Assembly: GCA_029204045.2 (NCBI GenBank) | Contig: CM055075.1 | Coordinates: forward strand, 27,514,613 to 27,578,612 | Direction: 5' to 3' | From: Tillandsia leiboldiana | Lineage: Eukaryota > Streptophyta > Magnoliopsida > Poales > Bromeliaceae | DNA: 64,000 nt | In this document: positions 35,950-46,636 of the stretch, one piece after another | Layout: each line of letters starts with the position of its first letter | Position numbering within the stretch: the stretch's first letter is position 1 | Program-made: the position numbers and the translations under genes | The notes under the pieces: generated by a model | What the model saw: only the letters and a program-made list of their open reading frames with translations | Database searches by the model: none | Told to the model about the DNA's origin: nothing

Positions 35950-35971
35950 GGGGGGGGGGGGGGGGGGGGGG
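35950..35971. repeat. 22-base poly(G)/poly(C) tract in the GH3 3'UTR
   Basis: An unbroken run of 22 G on the plus strand, starting about eight bases after the GH3 stop codon. It would be C22 in the GH3 transcript. Confidence 0.8.
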
Positions 35972-35978
35972 AGGGGTT

Positions 35979-37646
35979 TCAGGCGGAGCGGTGGGGGGAC
36001 CACTTGGGCGGGGCGGGGCTGAAGTGGGCGGAGACGACGCGGGAGTCGAGCAGCTCGACGATCGGCGGGAAGGTGACGCAGCGCGGGACCTTGTACTGAT
36101 TGATGGAGGCGCCGCGGGCGATGCAGTAGTCCATCAGCTCCTCGAACGTGCCCGGACGCACTAGGCGTATCTCCAGTGGCCCGATCGAGCCGTCAGCCAC
36201 CCGGCTCTGCCGGTACACAGCGTTCATGGCCTCTTCCATCGCCTTGCAGCAGCGCTCGATGACGCCGGCCTCGACCACCCCGGCCGCCGATCCCGCCTCC
36301 TCCTTGTGCAGCAGCAGCTCGAAGTATATCACGTAGTGGCCCGGAATTGTTTTGGTGTAGGCGTGGCTGGTGTACTCGACGATGGTCGCCGCGTGCGGCT
36401 TCAGCACCGCCGACGCGCCCTCTACCGCCTTCTGCAGCTCCGACTCGTCGGTCTTGTCGGACTCGATGCTCAGCAGCACGTTCTTGCGCCGCACGAAGCT
36501 GAACTGCGGGGCCGCGTTGTGGAAGCCGGTCACGCGGAGGATGTCGCCCACGCGGTAGCGGTAGAGCCCCGCGTAGGTCGTGATGACCAGCTCGTACTCG
36601 CCGCCGACCTCGACGTCGGCCAGGTCGACCAGCCGGGTCCAGTCGGCCGCGCCTAATTTGCCGCCGATGCCGACGCCGTCGTTCATGGGGAGGAATTCGA
36701 AGTAGGCCATGTTGGGCATGATGGTGTAGGAGACCTCCGACGGCGCGCACATCGGGCGGAGGTTGATGCCGAAGTAGCACTCCGACGACGCGTACATGGT
36801 GCACGCCATCGGGAGCCCGCCGCTGTAGTACTCGAGCGTCGGTATGTACTGGGCCATCGCCCCGGTGACGATCACGTCCAGGTACTTGGTGTTGGGCCAC
36901 ATCCGGGTGACGATCCCGGCCCAGTCGCCCTTGGAGCACTCGGCGATCACGAAGCGGGCCAGCTCAGGGTCGGGGCGGATGAGGTCGGCGACGGCCTCGC
37001 GGACTGAGGGGTCGGCGACGCGGGGGGTGAGCGTGCCGGATTCGACGTCGGCGGCGAGCTGCTCCCAGTGGAGCTGGAGGAAGCGGATGGCGCGGAGGAG
37101 GCCGGAGGCGAACACGGCGCCGACGCGGAGCACGTCGAGGCGCTGGTAGAGGCCGCAGAGCATCTGGGCGTACATGCTCTGGAAGGAGTCGGCGCAGAGG
37201 ATCGCGGCTGTCGGGCTCGTGTACACGTTGTAGGGGTCGTAGGGACGGCTCTTGAAGTGCTCGCTCTTGTAGTAGCTCGTCAGCACCGGCCGCGCCGTCA
37301 GCCCGCCGGGCGTCTTCGTCTCCGACTTCACGAACAAGAAGTAGAGCCCCTTCCCCTTGTTCAGCCCCGGCACGTAACTGCTCCATTAATTAATTATTAT
37401 CAATATATAAATGTATATTCATTATAATTAATTAATTAATTAATTATATAGCATGCGAACGTTGTGACTTAATCAGCACTAGTAGTGCAGTTGCTCACAT
37501 GTTCATGACGGGCATTAGGAGGCTGTAGAGGAGCTGGCGACGGTCCAGCTCTTCCTTGATGGTCGGCATCAGCTTCCGCTCGCCCGCAGAGGTTCCAGAA
37601 CTTTTTACGGATAAACAAACAAATCCCATCAAATTAATATTGCCAC

Positions 37647-37702
<56 letters not shown>

Positions 37703-38086
37703 TAAAATTTATTACTATATAACAGTAAAAAATTAATGGTACATCTCTATCTACCTGGTGAGGAACTCGGAGATTGGGTGGGCGGAGAGGATTGGGGAGC
37801 GGTCGCCGTTGGCGATGCGCTGGATCTCCGGCTGCAGATCCTCGTAGGTCACGACGGGGGCCTTCGCCTTGAAGGCGGCGCGGTCGGTGGCGCCGCCGAG
37901 CCCGAAGCGGCTGAGGTACTCGGTGTCGGCGTTGCGGGCGAGGATTTCGCCGAGCACCCGCTCCTGGACGGCGTCGGCGTTTGCCGTCATCTCCTCGATG
38001 AACAGCAGCTTCTCGTTGTCCTTCTCGTTAGCCGCCGGCCCCAGCGGGGTCGACGAGGCCACAGACACCGCAGACTTCACCGTCAT
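35979..38086 (-). CDS. GH3.8: GH3 indole-3-acetic acid-amido synthetase (GH3.8-like)
   Basis: Three exons (38086-37755, 37600-37499, 37377-35979) join in phase to 610 aa, the normal GH3 length. Family motifs in order: EFLTSSGTSAGERKLMP across the exon 1-2 junction (adenylate-forming P-loop-like motif), YVPGLNKGKGLYFLFVKSE, YASSECYFGINLRPM, LVITTYAGLYRYRVGD and GPLEIRLVRPGTFEELMDY. These place it in the auxin-conjugating group II and close to rice GH3.8. The enzyme uses ATP to adenylate indole-3-acetic acid and joins it to an amino acid, lowering free auxin in the cytosol. Exons are strongly GC-rich. Intron 1 contains (TA)n at 37650-37699. Several TGTCGG sites lie upstream, consistent with auxin induction. 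Confidence 0.96.
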
Positions 38087-38247
38087 TTGTAATAATATTT
38101 TTTTAAAAAAAAAGAAAAAAAGAAACTAGTTCTTGCTTGCTTGCTGATTAGAGCGAAATAATAATAATAATAATAATAATAATAGAAAATAAAAAATTGG
38201 GAAGGAAGAGTGGTATGTGTGGAGAAGGGGGGTGAGATTGTTGGGGG

Positions 38248-38257
38248 TATATATAGA
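38248..38257 (-). promoter_or_regulatory. GH3 TATA box
   Basis: CTATATATAC on the minus strand, about 165 bp upstream of the GH3 ATG, giving a leader of ~130 bp that includes a (TAA)n run (38158-38183). Confidence 0.6.
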
Positions 38258-38305
38258 GAGTGATTAGAGAGAGGGAGGAGCGAGTTTTGTTTCAACGCGC
38301 AGAGG

Positions 38306-38369
38306 TGTCGGTACTGGGCCGGCAAGGTGGGACCCGCTGTCGCGTCGCTACGCCGACAGGGACCCGACA
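38306..38369 (-). promoter_or_regulatory. cluster of TGTCGG auxin-response-type elements
   Basis: TGTCGG at 38306-38311 (plus), and CCGACA (its complement) at 38353-38358 and 38364-38369. TGTCGG is the high-affinity binding form for auxin response factors. Three sites within 64 bp, just upstream of the TATA box of an auxin-conjugating gene, are unlikely to be chance; GH3 genes are classic auxin-induced genes. Confidence 0.6.
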
Positions 38370-38639
38370 GTGGGTGGGCCCCGCGTGTGTGGGGCGGCCA
38401 CGTAGGACGGAGCCAGGTGGGCAGCTGTTGCCGTCCAGCTCGACAGCGGAACACGTGGCTGCCGGAGGCCAACGTCTCCGCCGGGGGCCGCGACAGCGAC
38501 CTCGCGCCGGCGGGAAAGGGCGCAAGGGGGTGACGCACTGACGCCATCTCGTGGATGACGTGGCAGCCCCCGACCCCCAAAGGACGACAACTATTGCTTG
38601 CACCCGGCGTGCAACGCTTCAAAATTAAAATTCAATATA

Positions 38640-39008
38640 TTTAAAATTTTATCAATTAAATATTTATTTTTATTATTATTTAATTTATTAGTACAAAATC
38701 AATTACAAAATAATAATAATAATAACTAAATATTAGTACATCTCAATAACAAATAACAAAACTAAATTTTAGTTCACTCAAAATTCTATTTCCATTTACA
38801 TTTCACACTCTCCTCTTCAGACTCAACCTTTTCTTTACTTTTATTCGGATCTAACTATATGTAAAATCTAAAATTAACTAATTAAAAAATCAACAAATTT
38901 CACTTAATGTACATTCAAAATTTTGTAATGCAGTTTTAAGTATGCGGTGTATGAAATGCACCTGTAGACCGGGTGCAGTCACTATAACTTGCCGCCCGAA
39001 AAAAATAA
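38640..39008. other. AT-rich spacer upstream of GH3
   Basis: No gene. Includes (TAA)n at about 38711-38725. Confidence 0.4.
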
Positions 39009-39179
39009 GGAAAATACTACTTGTACACCCGTAAGGGGTGTACATCTCACACCCCCACCCATTTAAGGGTGGGGGTGTGATGAGTGGTCACTTGATGTGA
39101 CCCGTAAAAAATATCGACACCATTAAAGAGGTGAGGTGTAGGATGTACACCCCTTCGGGGTGTACATGTAGCATTACTC
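39009..39179. mobile_element. family A palindromic MITE, copy 7
   Basis: 171 bp, GGAAAATACTACTTGTACAC to ACATGTAGCATTACTC, with perfect 9-bp flanking repeat AAAAAATAA (39000-39008 and 39180-39188). Confidence 0.88.
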
Positions 39180-39188
39180 AAAAAATAA

Positions 39189-40083
39189 AATTAAAAAAAA
39201 AAAAAAATGGAAAGATGGGGGAATTGGGGGATTTTAGGTAGCGTTTGAAACGTTTCCGTTTCTTGCCGGGTTCGAATGGGTAATTTCGGGCGCCACAAAA
39301 GTCATCCACGTATTGGGTCTTATCCGTGCCCGAATTTGATTTTTGTAGCAATTTATGAGTGGGAATCCACTACTAAATTAGATATCCATTTGAATTTTAT
39401 ATTCCGAGTTATATATTAATTATTTTCCTAATTTGTGTTCAATACAGAAACTATATGTTATTCTAAATAAGTCGCACGATTTTATAAGAATCGAATGAAA
39501 CCAATTGAGATAACGAGACTAAGTTCGAAATCATATAGAAAGAATTGAATGAATTGAGCTACGAGATTATATCAAAAGATTCGAATTTTCAAAGCATCAC
39601 ATTACGTGACACAAAATAAATTATTTCATAAATCGGTCAGTCCAAACGTGCACTCATATAACTGTATTTATTTATTAGAAGAGTGGAGCCATTAAATACC
39701 ATTATAGCAGGCTTAGATTGTGATCTATGATAGGCTTAAACAAAGCATGCCAAAGGAACAAAATACAAATAATTTGAATTTGGATCCCACAGATTTTGAT
39801 TATTTTGGTTGCAAGTTTAGGTCCTAATACACATTATTTAATGGCTAGCCATGTGAAGACTTATAATAATTTATAATTTATACTGCAATAAGCCTCTGTC
39901 ATGTTGTCATTAGCTAGGGTCATGTGCACAGGTCTTCAAATGTTCATCACAATGATTGATACTCTGCACACAAAATTTTCAATTAATTTAACACATACTT
40001 TGAGTGTTAAACAAATTGAGAGATGCTTCCTCTAACTAACATAAATAAAACTAACAAACTAAGTAATTTCACTCATTTTTCTT

Positions 40084-40086
<3 letters not shown>
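39189..40086. other. intergenic spacer
   Basis: No gene or clear element is seen. Confidence 0.4.

Positions 40087-40174
<88 letters not shown>
40087..40174. repeat. (TA)n microsatellite
   Basis: About 44 TA units, abutting the family C element. Confidence 0.9.
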
Positions 40175-40177
<3 letters not shown>

Positions 40178-40404
40178 CGGCTAGAATACAATCGATAGCA
40201 CCAAACAATTGATGCTATCAAATTTTCAGCTGTTGGATGAAAAGATATGCGGTTGGGATTAGAGTAGTCTCCTAAAATTTTTACTATTCAACCAGTAAAC
40301 CTTAGGGGCCCACTATAATTCCAACCGCATATTTTTTCATCCAACGGCTAAAAACTTGATAGCACCAATGATTTGGTGCTATCGATAGTATTCTAGCCTA
40401 ATTC

Positions 40405-40405
<1 letters not shown>
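40175..40405. mobile_element. family C fold-back MITE
   Basis: Starts GTCCGGCTAGAATACAATCG and ends CGATAGTATTCTAGCC-TAATTCT. The two halves are complementary (GCACCAAACAATTGATGC..., ATGCGGTTGGGATTA / TAATTCCAACCGCAT). It is bounded by (TA)n on both sides. Confidence 0.8.
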
Positions 40406-40448
<43 letters not shown>

Positions 40449-40449
<1 letters not shown>

Positions 40450-40987
40450 TACTATACTATTTATAGTACCGGAATTTCGAAACTATAGTATCATTTTTAA
40501 TTTTAGAATGTTTAAATCAACAAATCATAACGTTAAAATTAATTAAAAATATTTAATTTTTTTAGAAATAATTTTTTTTTTTATCTTTTCGACATAAATT
40601 ACTTTATGATAAAATTAATTATTTTAAAATTATTATTTTTTAATGGTTATAATGACGTGTTTGTAGTTTAACGGTGTGGGAGAATCTAAACTTATTCAAA
40701 TTTTGATAAAAAAATATCTTAAACTATCTAAATCAACATCAGCATTCTTGATATTAAATTCAAAAGTTCTATTCTTAAATTTTAAATATTATTTAATTTT
40801 TATCGTTTATTTTGACATGATTAATTTAATTATTAAGTAAACGATATCGAAAAAACTTAAAATTTTATTTTTAAAAACTTCGTAAACACTAAACTATATT
40901 TAACAGTATGGATTACTGATTTGAACATTCTAGAATAAAAAATGAGACTATAATATCAAAGATTCAGTTCTATAAATAGTATAATAA
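40449..40987. mobile_element. ~540-bp inverted-repeat MITE
   Basis: The left end TTACTATACTATTTATAGTA and right end CTATAAATAGTATAATAA are complementary, and the complementarity continues about 60 bp inward (AGAATGTTTAAATCA / TGATTTGAACATTCT). No coding capacity. Confidence 0.7.
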
Positions 40988-43786
40988 CTTTGTTATATGT
41001 ATTGAATTATTCATGGTACTTGGAATCAAGAAAAATTATTGTAATTTTATGGCTTAGTACTCCAAACTCCTCGGCGCAAATTTGGTATAATAAGTATCCA
41101 AGGAGAGGGATATACCATGAGAGAACAAGAAATAAGAACTTAGTAAGTACATAGATATCAAATGAATGTGTACTTCCATATGATATAAGGAATTTGATTC
41201 AAGCACATGTTTTAGCAATGTTGTTTTAAGAACTAGGCTTCTTAATTTATAGGATGGTAATATTATTAAGAAATGTCTGGTTAATTGCACTTAATTACTA
41301 CAGTTATTATTAGATGTGACTCAAAATCAGAATCGCTTCGATATTATGATTCAGGTTCGCCGACGGCTTCGCGGTGCGACAGGAAACTTTGTGGATATCT
41401 GTGGTGGAAGCGAAGGGCTCGGATCCGATCCGCTAAGAAAAAATCCTAATTTCTCTTTTATTTGCCCTAGAGTGAGATCTAGCGATGTATGTTGAATAAC
41501 TCTTGTATTCTCTCTTTTCTACATAGTGAAACCTCTTCTCTTTCGCCCGTGATTTTTTTTCTGTAAAGAATTTTTCACGTAAATCTGTGTGTTAATTCTC
41601 TGTCGTGCAATTTTGATTTTACTTTTCTGTCGTGATCGTCAATTAATTTTGTTTAGTTTGTGCGTTCGTTGCTAACCGTTATAATTGTATGCATACTGAA
41701 ATTTGGCATTCAGATAATACATATAATTTAAATACAGCTATAGTAGCAGATAGAAAAAGTAACTTTAAATAAGAGATTAAATTATCTCTGTAATAATATT
41801 TTAAAATAATTTTTTTTCTACATAAAAAATAATCTTATCATCCCATATATAAAATAATTTTTTTTTATAAATTTACTACTCATCTACATATAAGAAAATA
41901 AATAACTCACGGCAGCAACATCACTTCAATTTATGCATATAATTTGCACTATATCAGATCTATTAATTAATCTATAAGATTCGATATTAAGATCATCTTG
42001 ATTATAACGTTACCAAATTTACACGAAACTTACATAATACTTACAACATTATATTAAAAAACATTACCAAATTTTGTAGCAATAATCTCCCTTGAGTAAT
42101 CAAAGGTAAAACGACTTATTAAATAACAACTTAAACAATTAAAATTTAGATAGCAATTCAACTTTTTTGGGTTAATTTATTAATCCATATTTTAAAAAAA
42201 ATCAAGTTCACTTTATGCAACTACCTATCTTATCAGATTGAAAAGATCTGCAAAGTAGGATTATATATTAATTAATATATTTTACATTTGATATCATTAT
42301 CTCTAGACTTTGTGGCACAAAACTTTTTATTATAAGGAACCATGTGTCGAATGGTGGCAACAATAATGAAGTAACAAGAGAGAAATGAAGATAAAAAGGA
42401 AAAAAATATAATTAATTATGAGAATATTTCATTGCCAAGTGGCTTGAGTGATTAGATCCAACCACTTATATTAGTGGTTTCTAGAGAGTTACGTACGTGT
42501 TAAAAAATTACAAAGTTGAGATTCTAAGTTTAAAATTTAATTATTTTATATTTTTAATTAAAATTATTTTTAAAATATAAACTAAGCATATAACTTAAAC
42601 TATTTTTCTTTTGAATAAACGAAAATTAATTGCAAAATCAAAACACTCATGTGATTTGAGGAGCGGTCGTAATAATTACACGAAGAAAAAGATGAATAGT
42701 ATAAGCTCTACGACGTTTTAGTAAATGAAAAATATTTTAATATAGTGTATATGTATGATTATTCAAAAGACATAATATTTTCCTTTTGTAAATAAACCTG
42801 TGTATGGACATCATAGAAATTTTTATAATTTTGTCAATTATATATGATAGAGCATGATATCTTCATTGATGACTAAATAATTACCTTGACAGGGGTTATT
42901 TTTTATTTGAGCAAACCAACTTTTGATTATTAATTTCCTTAGTCATGAATTTGATTTAAATTCATAGTATTTGGAATAAAAATGTTGCCTAAAATATTAA
43001 CTAAAATCTATTTTTACAATCAGCTAATTAGTACATATATATAGTTTCGAACAAAAGCACAAACTTAACATTGCATTATGTTTTTTTTTTTTTTTTTTTT
43101 TTGTCTGCAACAAAATTTGAAAGCATTTGCAAATATAGCTCATAATTTTGCTTTTAAGCATACATGCCGGATCGTTAGCGCTAATTATAAATTCAAAAAG
43201 TTTGAGTTGTTCGAAATACACAGCCGATTTATTTAAAATGTATAAACATAATTTTTATATTGTGATTCAGTTCAATTAATTTCACTCAGAGCTTCTGCCA
43301 TTTCGAACGTAATTCGGTCTAATCTGACCTCCCGTCATATAATAAGATACTGATATTTTTAAGTTACGAAAAATAATCAAATTTAATAAACATGAAGTAG
43401 GTAATAAAAAATGAATTTTTTAGGAATGACTTTCCATTGTATTAATTAAATACTATATATGTCATTGATTAGTAATTTTTTTTTATAAAAATCTTTCTCT
43501 TTCCTTCTCCGACACTACAACTATTAAGGCAACGGAAATAGCAAAATTCTGCGTGATTGGAAAGATTATGAGCACGAAACTCTGCAGACACCAAATCTAG
43601 CAAAGGATGAGGAGGAATCATTCACGAAGAAAGGTAAAATATAAATATACAAGGACAAATTTGAAAGATATGAAATTTTATTATTCTTAGATACGTAACT
43701 CATTTGATTGGCTTTCTTGGGAAAGATGGATGGCCCCCATCGCTTTCTTCTCCAGGCATGTCTGCGACAACCAAAAATAATTATAA

Positions 43787-43859
<73 letters not shown>

Positions 43860-44062
43860 TATACATTGAACATATATCAACTTTGATGAGTTTACTATAA
43901 TAAGTTATTTAGGAATTATTTAGTTGAATGTAATTTAAATATAGTATGATTATATGTAAATATAGTAGTTATAAATTATATGTAACTTGTTAATTTGGTT
44001 GAATGTAGGAAAATGTATTATAACTATAGTTAAGTTATTTGGTTGCATGCAAAATTTTATCA
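40988..44062. other. intergenic spacer with an LTR-like fragment and (CT)n
   Basis: No gene is supported. 41340-41660 (ACATAGTGAAACCTCTTCTC, TTCGCCCGTGATTTT) resembles the 3' part of a Copia LTR, as also seen at 53180-53290. A (CT)n run of ~33 units lies at 43788-43854. A poly(T) lies at 43081-43102. Confidence 0.45.
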
Positions 44063-44071
44063 TTTTTTATA

Positions 44072-44650
44072 GGAATAATTGTCTGTGTACCCCTGAAATA
44101 TGAAGAAATATCTGATTTATCCCTCTTATTTTTTTCTTTTCAATATACCCTTCATACGTTCCACCGTTATTAAAAATACCCCTACCGTTTCCCTTTATTA
44201 AGTTAACTAGGGTTAAATTAGAGTTAAATAATAATCGGAGTTGAAAACTATCAAATATACCTATTTTGCCCAGGTTTAGGGTTTAGAGTTTAGGGTTTAG
44301 AATTTTTTAGGATTTTAAGGTTTAGGGTTTAGAATTTTTTAGGGTTTTAGGGTTTAGGGTTTAGGATTTTTTAGGATTTTAGGGTTTAGGGTTTTAGGGT
44401 TTTAGGGTTTAGGGTTTAGGATTTTAGGGTTTAGGGGTTTAGGGGTTTAGGATTTAGGGTATATTTGAAAGGGCAAAATAATAATTACACACAGATAACG
44501 GCAGTTCCAAACGGTACACTAACAGAGTTTAACTTCAGAGGTATTTTGGAAAGAAGTTGGAACGTAAGAAGGGTAGCTTTAATATTAGCCTTCTAAGAGG
44601 AATAAATCTGAAAACAGGAAAATGTTTAGGGGTATGTAGGAAATTGCCCC
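44072..44650. mobile_element. Mutator-type non-autonomous element packed with telomere-like repeats
   Basis: 579 bp flanked by a perfect 9-bp repeat TTTTTTATA (44063-44071 and 44651-44659). The ends GGAATAATTGTCTGTGTACC and the complement of GGTATGTAGGAAATTGCCCC are imperfect inverted repeats extending ~55 bp (ATCTGATTTATCCCTC / GAGGAATAAATCTGA). The centre (44275-44460) is a degenerate TTTAGGG array with TTTAGGATTTTAGGG variants. Confidence 0.75.
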
Positions 44651-44841
44651 TTTTTTATATATATGTGATATCTAATGGTGAGATTATCTCTGATGCAGAA
44701 AAAAAAAATTGTTCAAAAATGGATTAGAGAGCTCAACTTGCCTTTTGTTTAAATTTAGTTTTTTTTAATTATTTGAGTATAGTTCTAATTACTGTTGTAG
44801 GGCTTCCTCAGGTAGTTCCAATCATGTCCATTGGATTCAAA

Positions 44842-45254
44842 TGTATTAAATATAATATTTCGATAGTCCTATGTCAGATGAAAATAAAAATTCTGATTGA
44901 AAATATAAAAGACCACATGTGCTATTAATAGTAATTAGGCGTAAATATTTTACGTTGGTGATTTGAATCGAGTTATTATTACTAGCAGGTCATATTATTA
45001 TAATTTAGTATTAGAGTCGATTCACTAGCTAGATGTGTAAGGCGAGTCTCATATTATCTTGTGATATATATTGGGTTGCGTGTGTGATTAAACTGACGAG
45101 AACGCCAAAATCTAAACAATGAGAGTGTGTTCTATTCCAATAGTCTTACATCGAATAGAAATAAATCATGAAATCTACTAAAAATAACTAAGTTATTTTG
45201 AATCGTTGATTTAGGTTTCATAAATTATGATTGCTAGTGGGTCGGAACGTTGTA
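44842..45254 (+). mobile_element. TRIM-type mini retrotransposon, decayed
   Basis: Similar terminal repeats at about 44842-45002 and 45126-45254 (both with ATAGTC-T-CATC-GA and TTATTATTACTAG / ATGATTGCTAG strings) flank a short centre. The centre starts TTTAGTATTAGAGTCGATTC (primer-site-like) and contains AAACTGACGAGAACG, relating it to the copy at 28438 in opposite orientation. Confidence 0.5.
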
Positions 45255-45560
45255 TCAAATTAAATGCCGGTTTTAAATTTGCATATGGGTACAACTCAAG
45301 TTCTATTGCAACTATATACATTCGATTAGTCCCTTAGTGATAGTTTATATAATATCAGTGACTATTTAGTAATTTTAGTCTATTATAAAATTATTATTAC
45401 TAGTGAGTCGGATCGTTATACCAAATCAAATATCGAATTTAAATTTGTATATGGTTACCACTCAAGTACTATTGCAACTATATACAACCAAACCAAAGAG
45501 TCCCTTAGTGATAGCTTATATAATATTATCAACGATTTCGTAATTTTAATCCATTATAAG
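45225..45560. repeat. ~178-bp tandem duplication
   Basis: TTGCAACTATATACA and CCCTTAGTGATAG each occur twice, about 178-180 bp apart, with the surrounding sequence (GGGTCGGAACGTTGTA / GAGTCGGATCGTTATA) also repeated. Confidence 0.65.
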
Positions 45561-45665
45561 ATTCGAGAAGTTGGGGTTTCTTAAGATAATACATTCTCCC
45601 TACGAGATGCTTAATATTATTTCGAAAAAAGATACATAGAAGTCGCGTACATTATGCATACCATT

Positions 45666-46636
45666 TGTACACACTCCTGAAATTTAAAATAATTTAATAT
45701 AAAAAAAATTAGTGCTAAATTTTTTAATTCGGCTACAGCATTTTGAATGATAGTTAGGTCAAAAAGATTAAGAGAGTTAAGTATGGTAAAACTATAGTAG
45801 TTTTAGTACTATAAAAAAATTTCAATATAAAGACGCTTTTTAGATGACGCTTGGGAAAGCGTACTTAAGTATTTCTACAATATAGTAAATACTGATCTTT
45901 CAAAAAGCGTCATCATATAAATCATTTATTATATTAAATTAATTTATTAAATGATAAGTTTTATTATTATTTTTAATTTTTGGATGCTTTATAACGTCAT
46001 GATTTTAATAAATCTTGACGCTTTAAAATATTAGAATATATTTTACCGACGCTCGACATAAGTGTCATTATATACGTGGTGATTCTTCATTTGTCAATAC
46101 TTTAATCGACGCTTTCAAATACAACGCTAGATTATATTGAGGTGCTTTTAAATATCATTAAGTATTAAAAAAAACATTCTTAAATATTAAATTTTTTATA
46201 GTGTAGCATGGATAACCCTTTGGGAAGTTGGGGCTCCACAATTGACATCAGAGTTATTCAACATTCAAAAATATAAGATGAGTCTCGGCTAAGCCAGAGT
46301 TGTATAGCGGGCAGAGCGTGACTTCTCAGTCGGTGACCATTATGGGTGGAGTGTGGCTCCCCATAAGACTAGCTAAAGATTAGCGAGACGAGCCTCACAT
46401 CGCCTGATACTTGTGAATGTGCTTGTAGCAGACGAGGACGTCAAGATTTAAAGAGGGAAGAAATGTAACACCCTCAAGATTTAAAATAATCTAATATAAA
46501 AAAAAATAGAGGTAAACTTTTTATCTTGGCTATAGAATTTTGGACGATGGTTAGACTCAAGAGGTTAAAAGAGTTAAGCATGTTAGGATTAAAATAATCT
46601 ACGATGGGTAATTTTATGGGAAGTTGTGGTGTCACA
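45666..46636 (+). mobile_element. TRIM mini retrotransposon with nested CACTA-like element
   Basis: Left terminal repeat 45666-46240 (about 175 bp once the nested 397-bp element is removed) and right repeat 46464-46636 (173 bp) both start TGTA.CAC and end CACA. The ~223-bp centre starts ATTGACATCAGAGTTATTC, close to the tRNA-Met primer site, and ends in the purine-rich AAAGAGGGAAGAA before the right repeat. Flanks CCATT/CTATT match at four of five bases. No coding capacity. Confidence 0.75.
45807..46203. mobile_element. CACTA-like non-autonomous element
   Basis: Begins TACTATAAAAAAATTTC and ends AAATTTTTTATAGTG (a CACTA end) with a TAG duplication on each side (45804-45806 and 46204-46206). 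Subterminal GACGCTTT/AAAGCGTC-like repeats fit the family. It sits inside the left repeat of the TRIM. Confidence 0.65.

Noticed and set aside
36148..37427. Long plus-strand and alternative minus-strand frames across the GH3 gene
   Set aside because: GC-rich shadows of the GH3 reading frame; the GH3 frame alone carries family motifs and splices in phase.
38083..38622. Open frames on both strands upstream of GH3
   Set aside because: They overlap the promoter, TATA box and (TAA)n leader; compositionally biased and without domains.
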